Origin: Bacteroidales bacterium
GTDB lineage: Bacteria > Bacteroidota > Bacteroidia > Bacteroidales > UBA932
Direction: 5' to 3'
DNA: 64,000 nucleotides
NCBI GenBank assembly: GCA_017634595.1
Contig: JAGBNC010000018.1
Location: 24,569 to 88,568, forward strand
In this document: positions 36,853 through 45,844 of the stretch, piece by piece
Numbering within the stretch: the stretch's first letter is position 1
Layout of the letters: every line of letters starts with the position of its first letter
Made by a program: the position numbers and the translations under genes
The notes under the pieces: generated by a model
The model's input: the letters and a program-made list of their open reading frames with translations, nothing else
Database searches by the model: none
Told to the model about the DNA's origin: nothing

Positions 36853-37712
36853 ATGTTCAAAATCCTCCTGCTGCTCGTGGCTTTTCTGCCACTTCGTCTC
36901 TGGCCCGCCGTGGAGCCCGAGATGCAAGTGATTGAGTCGGAGCAGCGCAACGGATACGTTTGTTCCCTGGTCGAATACAACGCCGTCGGCGAGGAGCGGG
37001 TGCAGTCTTTTCTGCTGGTGCCCGACGGTGCCTGCGCCGAGAATCCGCGCCCTGGTTTGGTGCTGCTGCACGACCATGGCGCCCGCTTCGACATAGGCAA
37101 GGAGAAACTCGTCCGTCCCATGGTATCGGCCCCCGAATACATCAAAGCATCTGCGGAGCAATGGGCCAGCGGGCGGTGTATGACAGCCTCTCGCGCCGGG
37201 GCATCGTTTGGGCGGAACAGACGCTGAACGAAGATGCAGCGGCAGCACGCCTGCTATCCGCCCTGCCGTGCGTCGATTCCTCCCGGGTGGGCTGCTTCGG
37301 CTGGTCCATGGGGGCGCATCGCGCCTGGCTGCTGGGAGCATTCTGCCCGCAGATAAAGGCCGGAGCGGCTCTGTGCTGGATGACCCTCAAGCGCACACAG
37401 GCAAATCCGCCCACGGCGTCCGACTATTCGATGATGATTCCCGCCCTGCGGGAGCGATACGACTTTCCCGACATTGCCAAGTGGCTGGCGCCCAAGCCTT
37501 TCCTGTTTCTCAACGGCACGGCAGACCGCCTGTTTGCGGAGGCTGAAGTCAGGCAGGCGTTCGCCCGGATGCAGCAGATATACGCCTCCAAAGGGGCCCG
37601 GGGGCAGCTTCGGACCGAATTCTTCGACGGCACCCACCACTGCGGCGTGCGGGTGCAGGATACGGTTCAGAGCTACTTCGATAGCTTGTGGGAAGGCTCT
37701 CCCGGCTTCTGA
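36853..37712 (+). pseudogene. Frameshifted dienelactone/alpha-beta hydrolase
   Basis: Two frames together encode one protein. Frame one from 36853 has a signal peptide and GLVLLHDHGARFDIGKEKLVRP through SAEQWAS. Near 37165-37180 the homology passes to another frame with VYDSLSRRGIV, the nucleophile elbow GCFGWSMGAHRAW (Ser), and the C-terminal FFDGTHHCGV (His). Besides the shift, a stretch of some 40 residues expected after SRRGIV (containing the oxyanion/Asp-loop segment) is missing before DAAAARLLSALP. So the gene is probably dead. The 3' end overlaps the convergent transporter gene by 40 bp. Confidence 0.75.
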
Positions 37713-38605
37713 ATCATAAAGACGACTGCAGCAATGCAGATGGCAACCCCTATGCCCATCTTCCAGGTCATAGGCTCTCTAAACATCAAGGTACCGATGA
37801 GGATGGCGGTAAGCGGCTCAAATACACCCAGGATGGAGGTCTTGGTGGGGCCGATAAAGCGTGAAGACACCGCCAGGGTGAGCATGGAAATCATGGTTGG
37901 CACTATTGCCAGCCCAAGGAGATTCGCCCAATCGGCCACAGAATCGACTCCTTCCGTGATGCTGCCGCCCTGGGCCAAGCGTAAGGCTGCGAATAAAAAG
38001 GTACCCACAACGAGCGCATAGAGCGTGAGCGTGTGCTCGGAGACTTGTTTGATCCGGCTGCTCCTGTTCACGATGACCAGGTAGGACGCATAGCTAAAAG
38101 CCGACATTACGGCAAGGACGATGCCCAGAGGCTTGATTTCGGCCCCGCGCGAAGGGCTCGACAGCAGGATGATTCCGCCCAACGTTGCGACAATCGACAG
38201 CCATGTCTGCCAGCTGGGATAAAAGCGCAGAAGCACCATAATCAGCGCGACGAACACGGGGTACAGATATACAAGCGTCGTGGCCAGGCCGGAGGGGATG
38301 AATTCGTAGGAGGCAAACAGGAACAGGCTGCTTCCGGCAAAAAGGGCGCCCAGCAGCACCAGAAGGCCGAATTCGTTCTTCCGGACAGAGAATCTCTCTT
38401 TCTTCAGGAGCATCAACAGGCTAAGGAGCGCCGCTGAAATGCCATATCTGAAAAATAGCATCACGAGCACCGGAACTCCGCTTTGCAGCAGAGGTTTAGC
38501 GAACAGCGGATTGGTTCCGTAGGAGACCCCGGCCACCACGCCGCATACAAGGCCTATAATTCTCCGGTCCGAGATTGCGTATGCATGTTTTGTTGCCATA
38601 TACAA
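37673..38605 (-). CDS. EamA/DMT-superfamily transporter
   Basis: 310 residues with ten predicted helices in two EamA repeats of five. Start at 38605, or 38599 (MATKHAYAI). The first repeat has SYGTNPLFAKPLLQSG and PVFVALIMVLLRFYPSW, the second GPTKTSILGVFEPLTAILIG, a hallmark of the family. Members export amino acids, nucleosides or metabolites; the substrate is unknown. It ends inside the 3' end of the convergent hydrolase pseudogene. Confidence 0.88.
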   Translation of the reverse strand: MYMATKHAYAISDRRIIGLVCGVVAGVSYGTNPLFAKPLLQSGVPVLVMLFFRYGISAALLSLLMLLKKERFSVRKNEFGLLVLLGALFAGSSLFLFASYEFIPSGLATTLVYLYPVFVALIMVLLRFYPSWQTWLSIVATLGGIILLSSPSRGAEIKPLGIVLAVMSAFSYASYLVIVNRSSRIKQVSEHTLTLYALVVGTFLFAALRLAQGGSITEGVDSVADWANLLGLAIVPTMISMLTLAVSSRFIGPTKTSILGVFEPLTAILIGTLMFREPMTWKMGIGVAICIAAVVFMIQKPGEPSHKLSK

Positions 38606-38674
38606 AATTTGAGGGCGCGAAGATAGGCATTTTGGGCCGGATTACCACAAATTTGCGGCATAATTTTCGGTGGC

Positions 38675-38738
38675 GGCTAAGCACCTGCCACTTAGCCACT
38701 TGCACGATTTGCCTGCATCATTTTTCGTGCAGGCAAAT
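38675..38738. repeat. Two adjacent intergenic palindromes
   Basis: Hairpin one pairs GGCTAAG (38675-38681) with CTTAGCC (38691-38697). Hairpin two pairs ATTTGCCTGCA (38707-38717) with TGCAGGCAAAT (38728-38738), a perfect 11-bp stem. A competing TGCACG/CGTGCA stem (38701-38706 with 38726-38731) excludes hairpin two. The gap separates two minus-strand genes, so it could terminate the upstream phosphatase gene or regulate the transporter. Confidence 0.55.
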
Positions 38739-38790
38739 TGCGGAAGTCGCTGAGACGTAGCGCATTACGCGCCACCGTCCTAATATTTGC

Positions 38791-39567
38791 TTAGTTCTGG
38801 CTGGTGGAGGGGGCTTTGATGGTCACGTCAACATACACCGGAAGGTGATCGGAGGCGGTTTTGACGTCGCCGGACTTGAATTCTGTGGGTACTTTGGCCG
38901 CATGGAGTTCAACCCGGGACGAGGCATTCCGGTACACCATTATGTAATCGATGCACTTGGTCGGACTTTTGGCAGGATAGGTGAAGTCGAGTGGCGAGAG
39001 GATGGTCCACTCCTGCTTCATGTAGGCAATGGTCTCGCTGTTCGGCAGGGCGTTGAAGTCGCCGCACAGAATCACCGGCTTGTCCGTGTTGCCGTATGTC
39101 TTTCTTATCCAGTCGGTTATAGTAGCAGCCTGAGCCTTCTGGGCATTCTTGGACGTGTGGTCCAGGTGGGTGGAGCAGAACACGAAATCCCGAAATTCGC
39201 ACACCGCGAGGGCACGCTGTTCGGAGCCGTCGCCTTTGTAATTTAGGGCCTGCGCAAATGTGTAGTCCCAACCGCCCATGGCCTCGGCGAATAGCTTTAT
39301 CTGAAAAACGTTGTGACGGGTGTTGCAGCTGTCCAGTTCGTTCATGGATAAAGCGCTCACACCCAGCTCCTTGGCCATAGCGGCCACCATGTTGGTGGTG
39401 TTGGTCCCGCTCTTGCTGAAAACGCCCACGTTGTACGTTGCCAGCCTTAGCGTGTCTTCGGTCTGAGCCTGCTCTTCTCCGGGCGACGGGATTTGGTCCG
39501 AAGGAGCGTTATCACATTGACAGAACAGAAACATGGCGCTCAATAGCGCAAGAAACAATGCTTTCAT
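38791..39567 (-). CDS. Endonuclease/exonuclease/phosphatase (EEP) family lipoprotein
   Basis: 258 residues. A lipobox-like FLFCQC (Cys at about 18) is followed by an EEP fold: LATYNVG at the start, MNELDS (metal-binding Glu), STHLDHT, VILCGDFNALPNS and the C-terminal DYIMVY and ASDHLPVYVDV. Family members cleave phosphodiester bonds in nucleic acids, inositol phosphates or sphingomyelin; as a periplasmic lipoprotein, phosphatase or nuclease scavenging is plausible. All catalytic motifs look intact. A TATATTTG box on the minus strand (39572-39579) lies just upstream of the start. Confidence 0.85.
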   Translation of the reverse strand: MKALFLALLSAMFLFCQCDNAPSDQIPSPGEEQAQTEDTLRLATYNVGVFSKSGTNTTNMVAAMAKELGVSALSMNELDSCNTRHNVFQIKLFAEAMGGWDYTFAQALNYKGDGSEQRALAVCEFRDFVFCSTHLDHTSKNAQKAQAATITDWIRKTYGNTDKPVILCGDFNALPNSETIAYMKQEWTILSPLDFTYPAKSPTKCIDYIMVYRNASSRVELHAAKVPTEFKSGDVKTASDHLPVYVDVTIKAPSTSQN

Positions 39568-39610
39568 AGGGCAAATATATTAAATTATTACTTTTCCCAC
39601 GTGATTTTTG

Positions 39611-39618
39611 TAAATTTG
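39611..39618 (+). promoter_or_regulatory. -7 box directly before the FISUMP lipoprotein
   Basis: TAAATTTG is only 4 bp from the ATG at 39623, predicting a leaderless or nearly leaderless transcript. No perfect -33 TTTG is seen. Confidence 0.5.
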
Positions 39619-39622
39619 CGGT

Positions 39623-40417
39623 ATGAAACAATATATCATGCACTCTATTATCAAGATAGCCGGCATGTTGGTCATAGCCGCAATGATGGGAACCGCATGC
39701 TCGGATGTTAATCCCGAAGAAACAGATCCACAGGACAACAACGGGAAAAACGAGGTGAAACCTACCCCTGCGATGTATGATTATCTGCTCCCCGAAGCAG
39801 TAGATTTGGGCCTTTCTGTTAAATGGGCATCAATGAATCTGTTTTCTTCCGAACCGGTTTCCGTAAAAGGTTTTTTGCCCTGGGGTGCTTATTATAACAC
39901 TTCCTGTAGCTGGCGGGATTACAGGTTATGCGAAGGCTCTGAGAAGAGTCTGACCAGATACAACAGCGATAAAGCATACGGAAAGGTTGACAACAAGAAA
40001 GAGTTTAAGGAGTATAATTACGAAGATGATGCCGCCAGAGCATATCTTGGCGGCAAATGGCGCATTCCTACTGAGGCAGAATGGAAGGAACTGATTGATA
40101 ATTGCACTTGGAAATGGAAATATACCAGTATTCCAGACACATCCAAGCCGGGAACCACTACGACGGTGGGAGGGTATCAGATTACCAGTAAAATTAACGG
40201 CGCCAGCATAATCCTGCCTGCTGCGGGTAAGAAAAAATATAATAACGACAAATTTACCGCTGAATTTCTGTATCAGGGTCAATTGGGCTTTTACTGGACT
40301 TCTACGGCCTCGTCAGGCGCCAATGCCAGAATGTTTCATTTTTCCGGCTATGGCGAAATGACTTTACGTTATACTTTGCGCTGTGAAGGTCTTTCTATCC
40401 GCCCTGTAACAGATTAG
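39623..40417 (+). CDS. FISUMP-domain lipoprotein
   Basis: 264 residues. The N-terminus is a long signal with lipobox around MMGTACSD, followed by one fibrobacter-paralogous domain: AVDLGLSVKWASMNL, LPWGAYYN, a KSLTRYNSDKAYGKVDNK segment and GGKWRIPTEAEWKELIDNCTW. The order matches the third FISUMP domain of the large protein at 14264 (EWVDLGLSVLWATSNV, KYNKDPNYGKVDNKTK, GGEWRMPTTSELNEL), so the two are related. It is likely surface-exposed; ligand unknown. The gene is more AT-rich than its neighbours. Confidence 0.8.
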   Translation: MKQYIMHSIIKIAGMLVIAAMMGTACSDVNPEETDPQDNNGKNEVKPTPAMYDYLLPEAVDLGLSVKWASMNLFSSEPVSVKGFLPWGAYYNTSCSWRDYRLCEGSEKSLTRYNSDKAYGKVDNKKEFKEYNYEDDAARAYLGGKWRIPTEAEWKELIDNCTWKWKYTSIPDTSKPGTTTTVGGYQITSKINGASIILPAAGKKKYNNDKFTAEFLYQGQLGFYWTSTASSGANARMFHFSGYGEMTLRYTLRCEGLSIRPVTD

Positions 40418-40435
40418 ATATTTCGGTCGTTCTAT

Positions 40436-40834
40436 TTAACCATCTTTGTGGTGCCGGAGGTTCCATTTACGGAGGAATTCGGCAAGCTCGGTGTTTTTCA
40501 GTATCTTTTCGTAGCAGCTCATAGGGAACTCGTCGGAGAACTTTTCCAGATCGCAGTCCACCAGAAAGTCCATCGGCAGATCTTCGTCGAATTCTCCGCC
40601 CATGCAGCTTCCGGCAGAGATGCCCGGAGTAAATATTTCCTTGCGGATATAAGGCTGGCCGGAATCTTTGAAGCAGAGATAGTAAACCCTGCTCTCGTAT
40701 CCTCCCGGATTTTCAAAATGAGTGCTCGCAACCCTAATTTTGTCGTGAATGAACGTCAATCCGTTTTTGCGGGCATATTCCTCCTCCGGAGAATCATAAA
40801 CGCCACGGATAATTGTTTTACTCTGTTCTGACAT
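40436..40834 (-). CDS. Unknown 132-residue protein, copy 1 of a duplicated pair
   Basis: Start chosen at 40834 (MSEQSKTIIRG), because copy 2 at 52908-53306 becomes alike exactly from this Met; upstream in-frame sequence differs. The protein is soluble and acidic, without signal peptide. A conserved core is GQPYIRKEIFTPGISAGSCM, followed by LPMDFLVDCDLEKFSDEFP. The two copies are identical at about 111 of 132 positions in my hand alignment. I do not recognise a family or a catalytic motif. It lies between a FISUMP gene and the AraC regulator, transcribed with the latter or alone. Confidence 0.75.
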   Translation of the reverse strand: MSEQSKTIIRGVYDSPEEEYARKNGLTFIHDKIRVASTHFENPGGYESRVYYLCFKDSGQPYIRKEIFTPGISAGSCMGGEFDEDLPMDFLVDCDLEKFSDEFPMSCYEKILKNTELAEFLRKWNLRHHKDG

Positions 40835-40964
40835 ATTTATTGCATTTTTTATACCGACTATACGCACCCACCGGATAGCCTTGTGACAAAAGCGACGCTC
40901 GCTGAGGTGGATATTTGCAGCGACATGATCAATGGCCGGGCAAGAATAAGTATATTTCGGACAT

Positions 40965-41897
40965 TCAGGAGTTTCGGTATTCGGAAGGCGTGAGGCCGGT
41001 ATGGGCCTTAAAGAACTTGAAGAAGACGGACTGGTTGGTGAAATGAAGCTTATAAACGATTTCTTTGATGGCCAAGTCGGTATATTTCAGGAGATTTTTC
41101 GCCTCCAGAATGACGAAGTCGTCAATCCAGTCTGGAGCGGAGCGGCCAGAGGCCTGCTTGATGAGCCTGGACAGGTATTTAGGAGTCAGGCACAGTTTGT
41201 CCGCATAGAAGGCCATACCCCGCTCGGAGCAGTGATATTCGTTGACCAGGGCGATGAAACGCTCGAATATCTGATTCAGCCGGGCGGAGCGTTGGGAATC
41301 GATATTCTTCCGGGCTTCGTCTACCTGATGCACCCAGACGTCAGTGGACAGATAGGTCAGGGAAGTCAGGAGAGAGCCGATGATTTCCCTTTTGTTCGTG
41401 AAAGGGGCGCCGACGATTTTCCGGGCCAGGTTGAAGTAGTCGTTGGCCAGTGACATCTGGAATTCATCCAAGGTGATGCACGGATTGTCCAGCAGGCGCA
41501 AGCTGTCCTGGAAGACTTTCAGCAAGTCGAATCGGATGCCGGACATAAAATCCTTGGAGATCAGCACGAAAATCATTTCCATATCACCGATCCGTTCTTC
41601 ATCGTAGTGGGACAATTTGACAATGTTCCCTGGAGCCTGGATTATGAGGGATTTTTCCCGAACTTCATACGAATTGAGGTTTATGTCCACCGTGAAATGT
41701 CCCTTTTTCAAATAGAAGATGCTGATCCCGTCGAAGCGGACGGGATATTGGAGCATACGCAGGATGGCTTCGCTCTTTTCCACCCGTTTTCCGCTCACTT
41801 CGCCGATGACTAAATCATCGCCGATACTCATTTCTTCAATGACAGGGGCCAGAGCCTTGATTCGCTGGAGGTCGATGGTCTGGGGTGCTTCGGTCAT
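40965..41897 (-). CDS. AraC-family transcriptional regulator, likely of the adjacent efflux operon
   Basis: 310 residues from 41897 (MTEAPQTIDL); upstream codons contain the promoter. An N-terminal cupin-like sensor region (about 30-200) is followed by two HTH motifs: YADKLCLTPKYLSRLIKQASG and IKEIVYKLHFTNQSVFFKFFKAHTG, then LTPSEYRN, the AraC signature. It is divergent from the TolC-HlyD-ABC2 operon and very probably controls it. Such regulators in Bacteroidota often sense xenobiotics; effector unknown. Confidence 0.88.
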   Translation of the reverse strand: MTEAPQTIDLQRIKALAPVIEEMSIGDDLVIGEVSGKRVEKSEAILRMLQYPVRFDGISIFYLKKGHFTVDINLNSYEVREKSLIIQAPGNIVKLSHYDEERIGDMEMIFVLISKDFMSGIRFDLLKVFQDSLRLLDNPCITLDEFQMSLANDYFNLARKIVGAPFTNKREIIGSLLTSLTYLSTDVWVHQVDEARKNIDSQRSARLNQIFERFIALVNEYHCSERGMAFYADKLCLTPKYLSRLIKQASGRSAPDWIDDFVILEAKNLLKYTDLAIKEIVYKLHFTNQSVFFKFFKAHTGLTPSEYRNS

Positions 41898-41921
41898 GGT
41901 TGGTCTTTTTTTCGCTTTTTG

Positions 41922-42032
41922 CAAAGATAAAGAATTTCTTTGATAATTCGCAAAAAATCGCATAATTCGACCAAAAGATAAATAGTCTAGGCCATTTTAT
42001 ACACAAAATGGCGCTAAATGGCAATATCTTTG
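41922..42032. promoter_or_regulatory. Divergent promoters and palindromic operator candidate of the efflux locus
   Basis: Minus-strand TATCTTTG (41922-41929) fits the regulator gene; plus-strand TATCTTTG (42025-42032) fits the tolC-like gene. Between them GCCATTTT (41991-41998) and AAAATGGC (42005-42012) form an 8-bp inverted repeat just upstream of, and overlapping, the expected -33 region of the efflux promoter. It could be a binding site for the AraC-type regulator, though such proteins often prefer direct repeats. Confidence 0.5.
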
Positions 42033-42085
42033 CAACCGCTTTCGACGAAATGAAAATGATTGATAAAATGTCAAAAGGTACAAAG

Positions 42086-43675
42086 ATGAAAAAAATAATC
42101 CTCGTACTTGCCTTGTCCCTGCCGGTCTTTCCATTGACCGCCCAGCCGCAGCGCCTCACGCTGGATGACTGCCGTAAAATGGCCCTTGAAGCCGACAAGG
42201 ATCTCCAGCTGGCCCGCACCAGTATAGACATGGCCGGCTATGATCGGAAAATCGCCCTGGCGAACTATTTCCCCACTGTCAGCGCCACGGGAGCATATCT
42301 GTATAACAACCGCGACATAGCCCTTGTCGATGAATACCAGTCATCGATGCTCCAGAACGCAGGCTCTATTATGCAAGGCGTCATAGAGGGTGCGGCCGCT
42401 TCGATGGAGGAACAGATCTCCGGGGCAATGTCGCAGGCTATGACCGGTACGATGACCCAGCTCATGACTGCCATCCAGACCAATCCGGCGCTGGCGAAGG
42501 AATATTTGTCCAGCCCTATGTGGCAGACGGTCCTCGGAATGCTCCAGAAGATGGATCCTTCGTCACTTGGGCAACTGCAACTTCCGGATATTGCCGAGCC
42601 GGTGAACGCCATCGGCGCGGATATCGACAAGGCGCTCCATCCCGACCTGCACAACATCTGGATGGGAGGCGTGACTGTGCAACAGCCGGTGTTCGTGGGT
42701 GGAAAAATCTTGTATTCCAACAAGATGGCCACATTAGGAGAGGAACTGGCGCGGTCCAAGTATGACCAGGAAGAGGCTCGGGTAGTCCTGGACGTGGAAC
42801 AGGCCTACTGGCAGATCGTCTCCATCGCCGGCAAGAAACGCCTCTCGGAATCCTATGCGGACCTTCTCCGCACGCTCGAATCCGATGTAAACGCTTCCGT
42901 GAAAGCCGGTATTATGACCGAATCCGACGCCCTCCAGATCAAGGTCAAGGCCAATGAGGCAGATATGCTCCGGACCAAGGCAACGAACGGCCTTACCCTG
43001 GCCAAGATGCTGCTGTGCCAACGAATCGGCCTGCCGCTGGACAGCGACATCTCCCTGGCCGATGAACATCTGGATATGGTCCCGCTTCCGGAATGCCCAC
43101 AGGACAAATCACTGGATGACATCTATACCGACCGCCCGGAAACCCGCAGTCTGGAACTTGCCTCCCGCATCTATGACGCCAAAGCGAAGGTGATACGCGC
43201 CGATGGTCTTCCGAAGGTCGTCCTGACAGCGAACTGGATGGTATCAAACCCTAATCCCTTCAACGGTATCCAGAACACCTGGAACGGTGGGATGCTGAGC
43301 ACCGGCATGATGGTGAACATCCCGCTCTTCCACGGGCTCGAGAATACGAACAAATACCGCAAGGCCCGGGCGGAGGCTTCCCTTTACCGTACCCGGCTGG
43401 AGGATGCGAAAGAAAAGATCGAACTTCAGGTCACCCGTGAGCGCAAAGCCTATGACGAAGCGCTGGAAAAATTGACAATGGCACAGTCCAATCTCGACAG
43501 TGCCGAGGAGAACCTCCGCACGGCCACCATCGGTTTCGAGGCTGGGGTCATCTCCACCAGCACCGTCCTTTCAGCCCAGACCGCCTGGCTTTCCGCCCAC
43601 AGCGACTGTCTGGATGCCGGCACCGAACTACAGATGGCTGCCGCCGCGCTCCGCAAAGCAGAAGGGATAAAATAA
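42086..43675 (+). CDS. TolC-family outer membrane efflux protein
   Basis: 529 residues from 42086, where the signal peptide begins (MKKIILVLALSLPVFPLTA); earlier in-frame ATGs lie in the leader. Two OEP repeats are seen: LTLDDCRKMALEADKDLQLA near the start, and ELASRIYDAKAKVIRADGLPK in the second half, ending in ETxLxxAxLALRKAEG-like sequence. An extended insertion with Met- and Gln-rich helices spans about 85-200 (MEEQISGAMSQAMTG). It would form the outer-membrane exit duct of the operon at 42086-47057. Confidence 0.88.
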   Translation: MKKIILVLALSLPVFPLTAQPQRLTLDDCRKMALEADKDLQLARTSIDMAGYDRKIALANYFPTVSATGAYLYNNRDIALVDEYQSSMLQNAGSIMQGVIEGAAASMEEQISGAMSQAMTGTMTQLMTAIQTNPALAKEYLSSPMWQTVLGMLQKMDPSSLGQLQLPDIAEPVNAIGADIDKALHPDLHNIWMGGVTVQQPVFVGGKILYSNKMATLGEELARSKYDQEEARVVLDVEQAYWQIVSIAGKKRLSESYADLLRTLESDVNASVKAGIMTESDALQIKVKANEADMLRTKATNGLTLAKMLLCQRIGLPLDSDISLADEHLDMVPLPECPQDKSLDDIYTDRPETRSLELASRIYDAKAKVIRADGLPKVVLTANWMVSNPNPFNGIQNTWNGGMLSTGMMVNIPLFHGLENTNKYRKARAEASLYRTRLEDAKEKIELQVTRERKAYDEALEKLTMAQSNLDSAEENLRTATIGFEAGVISTSTVLSAQTAWLSAHSDCLDAGTELQMAAAALRKAEGIK

Positions 43676-43694
43676 TTAATCAGAAATAAGCAAA

Positions 43695-44678
43695 ATGGCA
43701 AAGAAAAATTACAATCTCCTCATCGGAGTCGGCGCTATGGTGGGCATGGTGCTACTGATCGCCCTGGTGGGATATCTGGTAAGCAAACCCCGCCCACGGG
43801 TGATTCAAGGCGAAGTCGAAGCGACGGAATATCGCATTTCCTGTATGGTTCCCGGCCACGTGACTGAACTATACTGCCGGGAAGGGCAGCAAGTCCATAA
43901 GGGAGATACGGTAGCGTTCATAGATTCGCCGCAGATACGGGCAAAACTTGCCCAAGCTCAGGCCGCACGCAGTGCTGCCAAGGCGCAGAGCGCCAAGGCC
44001 CGTAATGGAGCCCGCAAGGAACAAATTGCCGGGGCCTATGAACTATGGCAGCAGGCACTGGTGCAGGAGGACGTGATGAAGAAGTCCTTCGAACGCGTAA
44101 AAACACTCTACGACCAGAAAGTAATCTCCGCCCAGAAATATGACGAGACCAAGGCTCAGTACGATGCCGCCGTCGCGCAGGCGAAGGCAGCCAAGAGCCA
44201 GTATGATATGGCCCTGGACGGTGCCCGGGCCGAAGACCGCGCCGCTGCTGCCGCCCTGGTCCATCAGGCCGACGGCGCCATCCAGGAGGTAGATTCCTAC
44301 CTGCAGGAACTCTATCTCGTCTCCCCGGCGGAGGGTATCATTTCCAATGTTTATCCCAAGCGTGGCGAATTGGTGGGCCAGGGCTCTCCGGTCGCGACCG
44401 TGACGGACCTTTCGGACATCTGGTTCACCTTCAACATCCGTGAAGATGATCTTCACAGTATGCAGACGGGCGACGTACTGACAGTGAAAGTGCCTGCCCT
44501 GGATGGCCGGACGCTAAAGGCTCGGGTCATTTATATGTCCGTCCGCGAATCCTACGCCACCTGGAAGGCCACCAAGGAGACCGACCAGTATGACGCCAAG
44601 ACCTTTGAAGTGCGTGCCGTGCCCGAGGAGCACGCAGAGGGACTCCGCCCCGGAATGACCGTCCTTGTGGTAAAATGA
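43695..44678 (+). CDS. HlyD/EmrA-type membrane fusion protein
   Basis: 327 residues: one N-terminal transmembrane helix (LIGVGAMVGMVLLIALVGYL), a biotinyl-lipoyl half near GEVEATEYRISCMVPGHVTEL, a long coiled coil (about 85-185) and the second lipoyl half at LVSPAEGIISNVYPKRGELV. It bridges the inner-membrane pump to TolC. It starts 19 bp after the outer-membrane gene and overlaps the first permease by 4 bp. Confidence 0.9.
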   Translation: MAKKNYNLLIGVGAMVGMVLLIALVGYLVSKPRPRVIQGEVEATEYRISCMVPGHVTELYCREGQQVHKGDTVAFIDSPQIRAKLAQAQAARSAAKAQSAKARNGARKEQIAGAYELWQQALVQEDVMKKSFERVKTLYDQKVISAQKYDETKAQYDAAVAQAKAAKSQYDMALDGARAEDRAAAAALVHQADGAIQEVDSYLQELYLVSPAEGIISNVYPKRGELVGQGSPVATVTDLSDIWFTFNIREDDLHSMQTGDVLTVKVPALDGRTLKARVIYMSVRESYATWKATKETDQYDAKTFEVRAVPEEHAEGLRPGMTVLVVK

Positions 44679-45844
44679 CCTTCTTCAATAAAATAGACAA
44701 AGTCATCCGGCGGGAAATCCGCATCTGGGCGCGCCGTCCCATCTATTTCCTGGGTTCTGTCGCGGTAATGTCCTTCTGCACGGTCTTCTACTTGACCTTC
44801 CTGGGGCAGGGCGTGCCTTCGGACCTGCCAATTGCCGTGGTGGACCAGGACGGCAGTTCAACGTCCCGAAATTTCTGCCGGCAGCTGGATGCCACGCAGC
44901 TTGGAAAGGTGATCCATTACGGGTCCTTCTCCGAGGCACAGGCCGACCTTCAGGGCGGACGGGTAACCAGCATCTGCGTGATTCCCAAAGGCTTTGATCG
45001 GGACATCCGGTCACAGCGTCAGCCAACAGTCAGTTTCTACGTCAACGGGCTGTACTTTTTGGGCGGGTCCCTGGCCTGGAAGGACATTCTGACGATGGTG
45101 AACCTGACGGCGGGTGCCGTGCAGCGGGAAGTCCTGCGGCTGAAAGGTGTGCCCGAAAGCGAGATGGCCGGCCTGCTTCGCCCCGTGGACGTCGATGTCC
45201 ATCAAATCGGCAATGCGACTATGAACTATGGTGCCTATCTGGCAAATATGATGATTCCGGGTATGTTGCAGATGGTGGTGATCATCGTCCTGATCTATTC
45301 GCTGGGTGCGGAACTGAAATACGGAACCGGTCGGCACCTGCTGGACACAGTCGGAAATGACATATATGCCGCGGTGAGCGGAAAGGTGGCCCTCTATACG
45401 TTGTTGTTCACCCTCATCGGCTGGACCGTTGAGCTTATCCTTTACAAATGGATGCATTTCCCGCTGGCGGGCCGACTGGGGCAGATGCTCCTGGCCTGCT
45501 TACTGTTGGTCCTCGCATCTGAAAGTGTGGCTGTTTTCATCATCGGCTGCGTCCCGGTGTGCCGCTTTGCGCTGAGCATCGGTGCCCTGTACAGCGTGCT
45601 GGGCCTGTCCCTTACGGGTTTTACCCTGCCGGTGGAAGCCCTTCCTGCCGGCCTGCGCGGCCTGGCGATGATGTACCCACTCCGCCAATATTACGAACTA
45701 TATGTGCAAGTGGGCATTTTCGGCAGCGATTTCGGGCAGTGGTACGTTCATATCATCGCACTCCTGTTATTCTGTTTCTTGCCTTTCCTGGTGATGGGGC
45801 GCCTGGGCAGGGCCTATACATATATGGATTATGAAAGGAATTAG
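44675..45844 (+). CDS. ABC-2 type transporter permease, first
   Basis: 389 residues. Architecture is typical ABC-2: one N-terminal helix (about 22-45), a large periplasmic domain with IAVVDQDGSSTSRNFCRQL (as in YhgE/Pip-like permeases), then five C-terminal helices with the GLSLTGFTLPVEALP motif. It would export a substrate to the HlyD/TolC channel. No ATP-binding subunit is encoded in or next to the operon. It overlaps the next permease by 14 bp. Confidence 0.88.
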   Translation: MTFFNKIDKVIRREIRIWARRPIYFLGSVAVMSFCTVFYLTFLGQGVPSDLPIAVVDQDGSSTSRNFCRQLDATQLGKVIHYGSFSEAQADLQGGRVTSICVIPKGFDRDIRSQRQPTVSFYVNGLYFLGGSLAWKDILTMVNLTAGAVQREVLRLKGVPESEMAGLLRPVDVDVHQIGNATMNYGAYLANMMIPGMLQMVVIIVLIYSLGAELKYGTGRHLLDTVGNDIYAAVSGKVALYTLLFTLIGWTVELILYKWMHFPLAGRLGQMLLACLLLVLASESVAVFIIGCVPVCRFALSIGALYSVLGLSLTGFTLPVEALPAGLRGLAMMYPLRQYYELYVQVGIFGSDFGQWYVHIIALLLFCFLPFLVMGRLGRAYTYMDYERN

